NCBI GenBank assembly: GCA_027335345.1
Contig: DAHWOF010000022.1
Coordinates: 1 to 47,139, forward strand
Source of the DNA: Granulicella sp.
Lineage (GTDB): Bacteria; Acidobacteriota; Terriglobia; Terriglobales; Acidobacteriaceae
Direction: 5' to 3'
DNA length: 47,139 bases
Under the pieces are notes generated by a model, which ran no database searches, was not told the origin of the DNA, and was given only the letters and a program-made list of their open reading frames with translations. How positions within the stretch are numbered: the first letter of the stretch is position 1; the number at the start of each line of letters is the position of its first letter. Below are positions 18,320 to 26,908 of this stretch, one piece after another. A program made the position numbers and the translations under genes.

Positions 18320-19153
18320 TTATCTCGCTTCGAATTGCAACTCGACACCAAAGAGATCTCTGGGAGCAAGAAGAATGCGCTCCTCGGAAGTCGCGAAAGG
18401 CACTCCTTCCGCTTCAAGGCACCTCGCCACAATCCCGAGATCTCTCACTCGGACCGACACTGATGTTAGCAACGGCAGCCTGTGTCTGTCAGCCGTCGAG
18501 ACCACCTCCAACCGTCCTCGCTCGAGGGCAAACCTCAAGCCGCCGTGCGGGGCGAGTTGCTTCTCGGCGCCGGTGAATTTGGCTAGGAACCCCTCATGCG
18601 CTCGTGGATCCGGTGCGGCAAGCGTCACCGTAGCGATCTCTTCTGCTCCATTCGGGTGCTGCTGAAACTCCGTGTTCCAGAAGTTCTCAGGATAGTGTTG
18701 TTGGCAAACAAAGAATCCAGCATCCGGCGCCGCCGGATCGGTGGCAAACGCCAGTGTGAAGCCTACCTCGGTCAGCGATCCATCGGGCCTTTTCGCATTG
18801 CGCTTGAAAGAGAACGGATCAAAGTCCCCAATCCCTTCCGCCGCAAACTGTGCAGCATCAGACGTGGCATCCTCGCTACGCAGAGCGAGCATCGCCACTC
18901 CCTCCCGCTGGCGCACAAAATCCCGCACAAACGCTCCAAAGCTGAATTGGCGTGGCCGATGCGGAACGATTAGTTCGGCGGCGGCGCCGAGTGTAAGCAG
19001 CTCGATAAAGGAGCCGGCAAACTGGATCAGGCGATTCTCCGTTCCCCAGGGATGCTGATTGCGGGGACCGACCTTGAAACCCAGCCGGCGATAGAGATCC
19101 GCCGCCTGATCCAAATCGCGAACAGCAACGACAATGTGGTCAATGTGGCGCAT
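18320..19153 (-). CDS. VOC/glyoxalase-fold protein
   Basis: 277 aa, with a vicinal-oxygen-chelate module at the N terminus (MRHIDHIVVAVRDLDQA, then LYRRLGFKVGPRN) and a second, weaker module in the C-terminal half. It resembles the glyoxalase-like group of about 270 aa (PF13468 type). His4 or His6 and glutamates such as Glu50 (FIELL) are possible metal ligands. No signal peptide, so cytoplasmic. It sits between an FAD amine-oxidase-like gene and a carboxylesterase gene, with 27-bp and 16-bp gaps, suggesting one small-molecule pathway. Substrate not predictable. Confidence 0.82.
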   Translation of the reverse strand: MRHIDHIVVAVRDLDQAADLYRRLGFKVGPRNQHPWGTENRLIQFAGSFIELLTLGAAAELIVPHRPRQFSFGAFVRDFVRQREGVAMLALRSEDATSDAAQFAAEGIGDFDPFSFKRNAKRPDGSLTEVGFTLAFATDPAAPDAGFFVCQQHYPENFWNTEFQQHPNGAEEIATVTLAAPDPRAHEGFLAKFTGAEKQLAPHGGLRFALERGRLEVVSTADRHRLPLLTSVSVRVRDLGIVARCLEAEGVPFATSEERILLAPRDLFGVELQFEAR

Positions 19154-19180
19154 CGAGCGAGCTTAACAATCGTTCCATCT

Positions 19181-20281
19181 CTAGCCCTGTCCATGCAATC
19201 GCTGCATCACTTCAGACACAGCCCGTTCCGCGGCGCTGGCGGCGCCCGCGATATAGCCGGGTTCGATCTCACTTGTCTCACTTCCGGCAAGCGAAAGCAG
19301 CTTCCGCCACTCGCCTGTAACCCATGGCTTTGCGGAGGGGCTTGGATGACCTCCGGCGCTCCGGTCCGCCGCTGTTGCGGTCAACGGATCCGCCGCCCAA
19401 TCCTTGAAGAGGGTGGCGCACGGATCTCGGGCCTCAGCCCCGAAGAGATGTGCAAGTTGCGCGAGGCAAGCCTTGGTAAGCGCCGCGGACCCCAGCGATG
19501 CTCGGGCGTCAGCAGAAATACCGGGGAAGCCAAACAGTGCCGCTCTTCCCGAGGCTGTTGTCGCGTCATGAATCTCCGCCAACGGCCCAACCAGGCTCTG
19601 CGCAGTGCCTGAAAATCCAGCGTCGCGCCAGAATGGGCGATCGTAGATGGCAAGAAACTTTGCGTGCGGAGCCATCCACGTGGGCGTCTCCATCCAAAGC
19701 TCTTCCACGTATGGGTCCATCGCCGGAGAGAACGAAATCCGCGCCAGTAAGCGAGGAGGAACCGCCGCAATCAACTGTTCCGCCGCGAGCGCATCCTTCC
19801 AGCCGCCCTGTCCCTCAATCGCCAGTTCTACATGGGCGGATCGAATCGTCATCCGCATCACGCGCGCATTCAGTAGCACGCGGCTCTCAGGGAAACCCTT
19901 CGCCAGAGCTTGAATCAGGGCTCCGGTCCCACCGGCAATACGCATCGACTGCGGCTCCTGATGCGTGGCTCGATAGCGCCATGGCGTCTCGCGCGACATG
20001 CGGTGGAAGACCACATCGCCTTCGCTGTGCTGTGGAAACGCCGCCACGCCCAACTCCCGCACCAGAGCCGCTACCTGTGGCTGCGCCTCCGGCCAAAACC
20101 AGGAGGGCCCCAGATCGAAACCATCCTCCGCGGGCGCGCCTGACGCGTCCACTGAGAGAACTCGTCCACCGAGCCGATCACGAGCTTCTATCAGCCTGAA
20201 GTCAATGCCCGCCGCATGCAGCAGCCTTCCGGCATAAAGACCGGCCAGTCCCCCGCCTACGATGGCAACCGTTGTTTGCAT
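19181..20281 (-). CDS. FAD-dependent amine oxidase-like protein
   Basis: 366-aa flavoprotein of the monoamine-oxidase superfamily. The N terminus has the dinucleotide motif VAIVGGGLAGLYAGRLL, then LIEARDRLGGRV, the classic GRxxS/GGR region of this family. A substrate domain occupies about residues 90-280. The C terminus (GYIAGAASAAERAVSEV) is the FAD-contacting segment, in which most MAOs have GxxxAGE followed by an SG pair. It is shorter than typical MAOs (about 450 aa). No export signal. It probably shares an operon with the VOC and esterase genes. The substrate could be an amine or another reduced ring. Confidence 0.85.
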   Translation of the reverse strand: MQTTVAIVGGGLAGLYAGRLLHAAGIDFRLIEARDRLGGRVLSVDASGAPAEDGFDLGPSWFWPEAQPQVAALVRELGVAAFPQHSEGDVVFHRMSRETPWRYRATHQEPQSMRIAGGTGALIQALAKGFPESRVLLNARVMRMTIRSAHVELAIEGQGGWKDALAAEQLIAAVPPRLLARISFSPAMDPYVEELWMETPTWMAPHAKFLAIYDRPFWRDAGFSGTAQSLVGPLAEIHDATTASGRAALFGFPGISADARASLGSAALTKACLAQLAHLFGAEARDPCATLFKDWAADPLTATAADRSAGGHPSPSAKPWVTGEWRKLLSLAGSETSEIEPGYIAGAASAAERAVSEVMQRLHGQG

Positions 20282-20366
20282 CCGGCTCCGTTTCTCGCTA
20301 AGGCCTTACGCCGCATCTATCCAAAGGCGCTTGCGCTTACAGCCTGCAAGCCATCCACCTCATCGT

Positions 20367-21317
20367 TCACGAAGTTCCGGCAAGGTCGCTGCTTGATTTG
20401 TTCGCAGCATGGGCTGGCTTATGACGATGGTGATGCAGGACGTGTTTGTCGATGTCCGGCCAGAACTCGCGGAAGACGTTGGCCAGGGCATCACGCCCAA
20501 TGGCATAACCAAACTTCTCCGTAAAGTCCTTCGTCACGCCTTGTTCGTCTGGGTAATAGGCTAACGAGATGGCCTGGGAGGCGCCCCGGCCCAGGATCTC
20601 GGCGGCATTGAAGGTATTCTTTCCCTGATAGTTCGGCGTTATAAAGATGCGGGTGGCGGCATACCATCCGCGCTTCCATATGCCGCCCGTGCCCATGGCG
20701 AAGTAACGCTCGTCCTCGTGAAGCGGAACAGGCAAGATCGCGTACACCCAATAGTTGCCGTCTGTCTTATCCAGGAAGCCACGCCAGTAGTAAGCCCAAT
20801 AGCCATCCACGCCCTTCCCCAAAGAGGGGTGGGCGTCGTCACCCTTGGCCAACAAGGAGGTAATTCCCACGAAGACGAACGCAGAGTAGTCGAAGCTCTG
20901 CTCGGTGGCAACCCCGTACGCTTCGCGAGTGGTCGGCGGCGGCGGCGTCACCCCTGCGCTGACGGCACGGTAGTTGGGCATCAGGTTCAGAATCCGCTTC
21001 GGCTGTGGAAGAAGGCCATCCTGCGCAGCCGGAGTCTGCCCAGCAGCACTTTGCGCCGCCCGAGTCTGCTGGCTCGAACTCTGCCCGGCCAGGCTCTGTG
21101 GCTGCGGCGCCTCCGGCAGATCGGCAGCAAGAGCGACCTCCTGCCCAGCATCTGGCTCCGGCTGGCGGGATGTTGAAACCGCTCCGTCTGAAGCTGCTAC
21201 CCATGAATCCTCTGCTACGGCGTCTTGCTGTTTCTGGGCATCACCTTGAACCGGCAAGGAGAGCAGAGCTATCGCAGCGAACACCGGCACAGACCATCGA
21301 AAAATCCTCAAACGCAT
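20367..21317 (-). CDS. Exported protein of unknown function
   Basis: 316 aa. Signal peptide about residues 1-27 (cut near GDA|Q), a Ser/Gln/Ala/Pro-rich linker to about residue 95, then a conserved-looking domain rich in Tyr, Trp and Phe: GYWAYYWRGFLDKTDGNYWVYAILP, ERYFAMG, WKRGWYAATR. The tail is rich in His and Lys. No known motif was recognised; the pattern suggests a periplasmic or outer-membrane-associated protein. The ATG is 85 bp ahead of the amine-oxidase-like gene on the same strand, so it may head that operon. Confidence 0.78.
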   Translation of the reverse strand: MRLRIFRWSVPVFAAIALLSLPVQGDAQKQQDAVAEDSWVAASDGAVSTSRQPEPDAGQEVALAADLPEAPQPQSLAGQSSSQQTRAAQSAAGQTPAAQDGLLPQPKRILNLMPNYRAVSAGVTPPPPTTREAYGVATEQSFDYSAFVFVGITSLLAKGDDAHPSLGKGVDGYWAYYWRGFLDKTDGNYWVYAILPVPLHEDERYFAMGTGGIWKRGWYAATRIFITPNYQGKNTFNAAEILGRGASQAISLAYYPDEQGVTKDFTEKFGYAIGRDALANVFREFWPDIDKHVLHHHRHKPAHAANKSSSDLAGTS

Positions 21318-21811
21318 TCACTCCCCTTCGCTGATTTCGCAGGCCTGATCAGCGCTCGTTCCGTTCAACTTTATGATCCCGATCCCTTCATGGGCCGCCC
21401 GGATTCGGCTGCTCACGACCATGATTCCCATTGCTTCATCACCAACCATAGAGAGCAAAGCAGCGAGCCAACGAACAGAGATCGACCCCGCGCCTCAGCA
21501 CCAGAAGTGCGTCACGACGCCTTGCTCACCCAGCAGACCAAGGCTTCTGGCGGAGGATCGCTCCGGGTGACGCAGAAGCGGACCCGAGCACCCGGCAGAA
21601 GGATCTCAACCCAAGGTAAACAGAGCTTTCAGCGATGATGGCTCTCGCATTTAGACGACGATTTCGTCTTCGAAGTCGCATTTATTTCCTACAACCCTGC
21701 GGAGAATACACCTGACACCTCAGCCATTCTGATCATCCTTGCCATCTTTTGGGCCTCGGCGATCCTTCTCCGCCGCCAACACGCAGCATCCGATCCACCC
21801 GTCGTTCCCTT
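21318..21811. other. 494-bp spacer after murC, with one small hairpin
   Basis: No gene with a ribosome site was recognised on either strand. An AGACGA-N5-TCGTCT hairpin lies at about 21655-21671. On the minus strand it is flanked by two copies of AAATGCGA and could mark the end of the dcw transcript; there is no T-tract. Confidence 0.45.
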
Positions 21812-23281
21812 CTACATGCGAGCCTCCCTAGGATCCGCGCCGGGCCCGCGCGGGTCGGCTGCGAGCGAATTCATCCGCAGAGCCTGCAGCAACAGCGGCC
21901 CTGCCTGTGAGACGCTCCCGGCGCCCAGCGTCAGTATCATCTCCCCGGGCCGCGCCTGCTGGGCAAGACGCTCGATCGCCTCCGCCATCGACGCCGCATA
22001 GGTCACGCGGCCACCCTCTTTCTCCCTTATCGCCGCCGCCAGCGCCTGGCCCGTGATCCCCTCGATCGGATGCTCGCTGGCTGCATAGATATCCAACACC
22101 GTCACCGAATCCGCCTCCTCAAAGGCGGTCGCGAACTCTGCCATCAGATCCCGCGTCCGGCTGTAGCGGTGGGGCTGGAAGAGCACCAGCACGCGTCCAT
22201 AGCCACACTCCCGTGCAGCCTGCAGCGTGGCTCGAATCTCCGTCGGGTGGTGCCCGTAGTCATCGATCACCGTCACCCCACCTTCAACGCCGCGTACCTG
22301 GAAGCGCCTATCCACGCCTCGAAACGACGCCAATCCCGCGGCAATCTTCTCCGGCGCCAAGCCGAGCTGCACGCCGATCGCTACCGCGGCAGTGGCATTC
22401 AGGACGTTGTGCCGTCCTGGAACATGCAGCTCAAAGGGTCCCCATACCATGCCCCGTGCATTCACCTCAAAGCGCGCGCACGGCCGGCAGGCTCTGCCGC
22501 CGTCATCGCAAGCAGCGCTGGAGCCCGTCTCAGCCGGCAGAAGGCGCAAGCGAAAGTCGGCTTCCGGCCCAGCGCCGTAGGTGTACACCTTGCGCCGCAC
22601 GCGGGGCAAGATCTCGCGCAGCCGGGGGTCGTCGACGCAAGCCGTCACGGCTCCGTAAAACGGAACCTTGTCCATGAACTCGACAAAACAGTTCTCCACA
22701 TCGCTCATATCCGCATAGGAGTCCATATGCTCCCGATCCAGGTTTGTCACGATAGAGAGAATCGGCGACAGCTTGAGAAAGCTGCGGTCGCTCTCATCGG
22801 CCTCGGCCACAAGATACTGTGAGCGACCCAAACGGGCATTGGACCCCAACGCGTCCACTCTGCCGCCCACCACCACGGTTGGGTCCAGTTCTCCTCCGGC
22901 CAGCACGGCAGCCACCATCGAGGTTGTTGTCGTCTTGCCATGCATTCCCGCCACAGCGATCCCGTACTTCAGCCGCATCAACTCGGCCAGCATCTCCGCT
23001 CGCTGAATCACGGGTATCTTCTGCTCCCGCGCCACCAGCACCTCCGGGTTGTCCGGCACGATGGCCGAACTGGTCACCACTACATCACTGCCGACGGCGT
23101 TGCTGGCTGCATGGCCTACATAAATGGCCGCCCCCAACCGTTGCAGACGCTCAGTTACCGGCGAGGAGCGCAGATCCGAGCCTGAGACGCTATAACCCAT
23201 TGTCAGCAGGATCTCCGCGATCCCACTCATTCCGATCCCACCAATCCCTATGAAATGCACCCTCTGCGACGGTGCAAACAT
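21812..23281 (-). CDS. murC: UDP-N-acetylmuramate--L-alanine ligase
   Basis: Adds L-alanine to UDP-MurNAc, the first amino-acid step of peptidoglycan precursor synthesis, in the cytoplasm. 489 aa from the ATG encoding MFAPSQRVHFIGIGGIGMSG. The N-terminal nucleotide-fold motif GIGGIGMSG, P-loop GMHGKTTTTSM, EADESDRSFL, TNLDREHMDSY and the FQPHRYSRT segment are all typical of MurC. A longer frame upstream (to 23482) gives 67 residues of poor quality and was not used. It is the last gene of the dcw cluster, separated from murG by a plus-strand gene. The C-terminal ~20 residues are Arg/Gly/Pro-rich and variable. Confidence 0.95.
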   Translation of the reverse strand: MFAPSQRVHFIGIGGIGMSGIAEILLTMGYSVSGSDLRSSPVTERLQRLGAAIYVGHAASNAVGSDVVVTSSAIVPDNPEVLVAREQKIPVIQRAEMLAELMRLKYGIAVAGMHGKTTTTSMVAAVLAGGELDPTVVVGGRVDALGSNARLGRSQYLVAEADESDRSFLKLSPILSIVTNLDREHMDSYADMSDVENCFVEFMDKVPFYGAVTACVDDPRLREILPRVRRKVYTYGAGPEADFRLRLLPAETGSSAACDDGGRACRPCARFEVNARGMVWGPFELHVPGRHNVLNATAAVAIGVQLGLAPEKIAAGLASFRGVDRRFQVRGVEGGVTVIDDYGHHPTEIRATLQAARECGYGRVLVLFQPHRYSRTRDLMAEFATAFEEADSVTVLDIYAASEHPIEGITGQALAAAIREKEGGRVTYAASMAEAIERLAQQARPGEMILTLGAGSVSQAGPLLLQALRMNSLAADPRGPGADPREARM

Positions 23282-23723
23282 CGCATGTTCCGGCAACCTT
23301 GCCCCCTTCTTTCTTTTCTTATTGTCCCACCTCATCCTCTGCAAGCTTGAGTTTCGGGCACGGCCGCTTTCAGGCCTTCCCTCTATCCTGTTCGCAGCGC
23401 TCCTGGGTAAACCGGCACTCCGGCCCTGCCTCACACCAGTCCGGAGCAATCTATATAAATAATTGAAATATAAGGAGATCAACTTTCAGCGTGAACCTGT
23501 TCCTGGCCAAGACAACTCCACCAGCCACCGGCTCCCAGCCCCGGACCCCAAAAGTACTGCAAAGTTCATCAGTCCAACCTGCGGCCGTCGCAACTTAAAT
23601 TCAATGATTTGTGTCTAATCGTACCGAGAGCCTGAGCGTGGACAACGCCAGACTTTGAGACTCCTGCCCGTACTCGCAATCCGGATCAACGGTATCTTGA
23701 GGCGGCTGGAAGGGTAACCGATC
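23282..23723. other. 442-bp divergent promoter region between murC and the YXWGXW gene
   Basis: It contains an AT-rich block (about 23449-23475, TATATAAATAATTG) that stands out in this GC-rich DNA and may hold the murC promoter and/or that of the plus-strand gene. A very short frame starting at a GTG near 23491 follows AGGAG at too long a distance and is not counted as a gene. Confidence 0.5.
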
Positions 23724-24506
23724 ATGAAACTCAGAGGCGCAGTTCGCAACGTCTTCGCCGCTATAACCATCGCAGCAGCGGCCTTATCTGTCTTGCTGCC
23801 GGCAACTCCGTCCCAGGCGATGATCTTCATCACGGCCGGCTATGCTCCGCCCCCAATTCCTGTCTACGCCCAGCCGCCTTGCCCGGGCGATGGATACCTG
23901 TGGACGCCTGGCTACTGGGCGTGGGGCGGAGGAGGCTACTTCTGGGTGCCCGGCGCCTGGGTGCTTCCGCCTTACGCCGGCGCCCTTTGGACCCCCGGCT
24001 ACTGGGGATGGAATGCCGGTTACTATACCTGGTTCCCGGGCCACTGGGGTCTCTCCGTTGGATACTACGGCGGCATCAACTACGGCTTTGGATACTTTGG
24101 CGTCGGCTTCTACGGCGGCTTCTGGGCTGGGAGCCACTTCATGTACAACCGCGCCTACACCAATTTTTACCCCGGCTTCCGCGGAAACTTTTATAACCAT
24201 CCCTACGCCGGCTTCAGCGGTCGTCCGGGAGGAGCTTCCTTCACCCAGCAAGTGGCGTTCCGCGGCGGTGCAGCCTTCCGGGGCTCCGCCATCGGCGGTG
24301 TTAGCCATGGCGGCTTCGGTGCATCCGGAGCCATGAGCAGCGCTAGTCACTTCTCCAGTGGTGCTGCCGGCGAGCACTTCGGCGGTTCCGGAAATAGCCT
24401 TGGCGGTGCGACTGGCAGTCACTTCGGAGGTGCTGCCGGTGGCATCGGCCGTTTCGGCGCTGGCGGTAGTCACTTCGGCGCTAGCGGCCTTGGCCATGTA
24501 CGTTAA
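23724..24506 (+). CDS. Secreted YXWGXW-repeat protein with Gly/Ser/His-rich tail
   Basis: 260 aa. Signal peptide about residues 1-32 (cut near SQA|M). Residues about 50-115 contain four aromatic repeats of the type GYWxWGGGGYFWVPG and LWTPGYWGWNAG, characteristic of the YXWGXW/WxxGxW repeat family (PF12779 type) of Gram-negative envelope proteins. The rest is Gly/Phe/Tyr-rich, ending in repeats of SHFGG and GASG. It lies on the opposite strand inside the dcw cluster, 76 bp from the murG stop, and must have its own promoter. Function of the family is not established; a cell-surface structural role fits. Confidence 0.85.
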   Translation: MKLRGAVRNVFAAITIAAAALSVLLPATPSQAMIFITAGYAPPPIPVYAQPPCPGDGYLWTPGYWAWGGGGYFWVPGAWVLPPYAGALWTPGYWGWNAGYYTWFPGHWGLSVGYYGGINYGFGYFGVGFYGGFWAGSHFMYNRAYTNFYPGFRGNFYNHPYAGFSGRPGGASFTQQVAFRGGAAFRGSAIGGVSHGGFGASGAMSSASHFSSGAAGEHFGGSGNSLGGATGSHFGGAAGGIGRFGAGGSHFGASGLGHVR

Positions 24507-24582
24507 GGCTGCCTCTATGTGAATGCGCCGCTTTGCAAGGGATTTGGAGGGACTCTCGGAGCAAGATCGATATCCCTGCTGT

Positions 24583-25716
24583 CTACCCCGCCAACCGCAG
24601 CACCATCTCCGCAATCCGATCAAGCGCGCCCGGCTTGGCCAAGGCCCGTGCGCGCTCTGCCATCGCTCTCCGACGCGGTTCATCCCGGAGCAGCCCCAGC
24701 AACGCTTCTCGCAGCGTCTCGGCGGTGACATCCTTTTGCAGCAGCATCTCTGCCGCGCCAGCCGCGACCATCGCCTCTGCATTCCTGCGCTGGTGGTCAT
24801 CCGCAGCCGTGGCCAGCGGCGCCAGCAGGGAGGGCTTGGCAGCCGCGCATAACTCGGCTACGGTGCTCCCGGCCCGGGCCAGCACCAGGTCAGCCGCGGC
24901 GTACTGCTGCGGCATGTCCGTCAGGAACGCCTCCACCACCCAGCGCGCGGCGTCAGCCCCGCTGGCCGCATAGGCCGCTCTTGTAGACTCCAACTGCCTG
25001 GCTCCGGCCTGATGAACAATGGTCAGCCCTGGAACCTCCTCCATCAACTGCTTCGCGATCAACGGCATGGTCTGGTTGAATATCAGGGCGCCATTGCTGC
25101 CGGCAGTCACCAGCAGCCGCGGAGCATGGTGCTCCGCAACTGCCTCTGCCCTCGGCGCTGCGGCAAAGATCTCCGGCCGCACCGGAACCCCCGTGACCTC
25201 GGCACCGCGAAAGTACGGCGCTGTCTGGGCAAAGTTCACTGCGGCCGCGTTCACATGCCGCCCCAGCCACCGGTTGGTGAGCCCTGGCACGGCATTGGGC
25301 TCATAGGCCAGAGTAGGAATCCGGAGCAGCAACGCCGCAATCATCGCCGGTCCGCTGGCGTAACCGCCTACGCCTACCACCACCTGAGGCTGGAACTCCC
25401 GCAACAGAGCGACACAGCGCAGCACACCCAACGGTAGATCCATCATGGTCCGCAGCCGCGTCATCAGGCTTACATTCTTCCACTGGCCGGAGCGCACCAG
25501 CTCCAGCCGAAAGCCTGCCTCCGGCGCCAGCCGCGTCTCCAGCCCGCGCGCCGTCCCAACCAAACACACCTCGGCTTCATATCGATCGCGCAACGCCCGC
25601 CCAATCGCCAGCGCCGGCATCACGTGCCCGCCCGTGCCTCCTCCGGCAATCATCACTCGCAACGCTTTGTCTCTCACTCGGTTCGCAACCCGATCCTTTG
25701 CGGCCTTGCCCGGCAT
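24583..25716 (-). CDS. murG: UDP-GlcNAc transferase to lipid I
   Basis: Membrane-associated GT28 glycosyltransferase that converts lipid I to lipid II. 377 aa from the ATG at 25716; an ATG at 25653 (MIAGGGTGGH) is an alternative start. Motifs: GGGTGGHVMPALAI, GVGGYASGPAMIAA, YEPNAVPGLTNRWLG, TAGSNGALIFN, and the UDP-GlcNAc site ARAGSTVAELCAA. Typical length for the family. It follows ftsW by 58 bp and ends facing the convergent YXWGXW gene instead of running into murC. Confidence 0.95.
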   Translation of the reverse strand: MPGKAAKDRVANRVRDKALRVMIAGGGTGGHVMPALAIGRALRDRYEAEVCLVGTARGLETRLAPEAGFRLELVRSGQWKNVSLMTRLRTMMDLPLGVLRCVALLREFQPQVVVGVGGYASGPAMIAALLLRIPTLAYEPNAVPGLTNRWLGRHVNAAAVNFAQTAPYFRGAEVTGVPVRPEIFAAAPRAEAVAEHHAPRLLVTAGSNGALIFNQTMPLIAKQLMEEVPGLTIVHQAGARQLESTRAAYAASGADAARWVVEAFLTDMPQQYAAADLVLARAGSTVAELCAAAKPSLLAPLATAADDHQRRNAEAMVAAGAAEMLLQKDVTAETLREALLGLLRDEPRRRAMAERARALAKPGALDRIAEMVLRLAG

Positions 25717-25774
25717 CGGCGACCGGCTTCCGGCTCGCTATCTCCGCCGGAAAGCCATCCTTGACCCTCGGGCT

Positions 25775-26866
25775 TCAATCGATCTCGCGGGTCATATTCA
25801 ACAGCACGCCCATGCAGGCCAGGGTCACAAAGATGCTGGTTCCACCTGAGGAGATCATGGGAAGCGGCAAGCCCTTGGTCGGCAACAGGGCCAGCACCAC
25901 GCTCATATTGAAGAACGCCTGCACCAGCACGATCGTGGTCAAGCCAAAGGCCAGAAACCGCGCAAACGGGTCGGTAGAAAGATACGCCGCCCGGAGCCCG
26001 CGATAGCCCAGAATGCAGAACGCCGTCAGCACGCAGAGAGCGCCAATCAACCCCAGCTCTTCACATATGTTGGCGAAGATGAAGTCGGTGTGCGGCTCGG
26101 GAAGGTAGAAGAGCTTCTGCCTTCCCTCCATCAATCCCAAACCGCGAATCCCTCCTGTCCCCACCGCGATCAGCGACTGCAAGATGTGGAACCCAGCCCC
26201 GCGAGGATCAGCATCCGGATGCATGAAGACGAACATGCGCTTGGCTCGCCAGGCCACATGGAAGAGCATGTAATAGATCACCGGCGAGGCGGCGGCTCCG
26301 CCCACCAGAACCCACTTCAACGGCATCCCGGCCAGAAACAGCATCAGCGTCATCACCGCCGCACACACCAGGGCCGTCCCCAGATCCGGCTCCTTCAAAA
26401 TCAGCGCAATGAAGAGCAGCGGCGGAATCACAGCCGGCAGAATCGTCTCCTTGAAGTCGTCGATGGCGTGAATGCGCGTCTGCAGATACCAGGCCAGAAA
26501 CAGCACAATCATCGGCTTGGCCAGCTCGGAGGGCTCCAACGTGATGCCGGGGAAACGCACCCAGCGATGCGCTCCATTCATCCCGCCCCAGGCAAAGACG
26601 GAGAGCAGCAATGACCCCGTGATGCCCATCAGCGCAAAGACCAGCTTGGCATTGTTGTACTTCTTGTAATTCACGCGCATCAGCGCAAACAGCACGATCA
26701 TGCCCGCCAGGGCATATCCGGCCTGCTTACTGACATACGCATACGGCGAGCCCAACGTCGCCTTGGCCAGCACCGCGGAGGCTGAAAAAACAGATACCAG
26801 CCCAAACAGAACCAGCAACAGCACGATGCCGAACAACCATTTGTCAACGCCAACGCGCTTTGCCAT
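25775..26866 (-). CDS. ftsW: Peptidoglycan polymerase FtsW (SEDS family)
   Basis: 363-aa integral membrane protein with about 10 helices; SEDS glycosyltransferase that polymerises lipid II at the septum together with the class B PBP. Motifs: GAHRWVRFPGITLEPSELAK, ILKEPDLGTALV with the catalytic-type Asp, LPEPHTDFIFANICEELG, and the C-terminal LPLPMISSGGTS. The FtsW assignment over RodA follows from its place between murD and murG. The start is the ATG encoding MAKRVGVDKW. Confidence 0.95.
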   Translation of the reverse strand: MAKRVGVDKWLFGIVLLLVLFGLVSVFSASAVLAKATLGSPYAYVSKQAGYALAGMIVLFALMRVNYKKYNNAKLVFALMGITGSLLLSVFAWGGMNGAHRWVRFPGITLEPSELAKPMIVLFLAWYLQTRIHAIDDFKETILPAVIPPLLFIALILKEPDLGTALVCAAVMTLMLFLAGMPLKWVLVGGAAASPVIYYMLFHVAWRAKRMFVFMHPDADPRGAGFHILQSLIAVGTGGIRGLGLMEGRQKLFYLPEPHTDFIFANICEELGLIGALCVLTAFCILGYRGLRAAYLSTDPFARFLAFGLTTIVLVQAFFNMSVVLALLPTKGLPLPMISSGGTSIFVTLACMGVLLNMTREID

Positions 26867-26908
26867 CCGCCTCTACACCCATGCAGCCCCGAACGCTACA
26901 CCCAGCAC

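Noticed and set aside
21225-21638. Plus-strand 137-codon frame after murC
   Set aside because: It begins inside the opposite-strand exported-protein gene and has low-complexity Arg/Ser/Thr content; no ribosome site.
23491-23598. Short GTG frame after AGGAG in the murC/YXWGXW spacer as a leader peptide
   Set aside because: The AGGAG lies about 13 bases from the GTG, too far, and the peptide has no signal or attenuator features.
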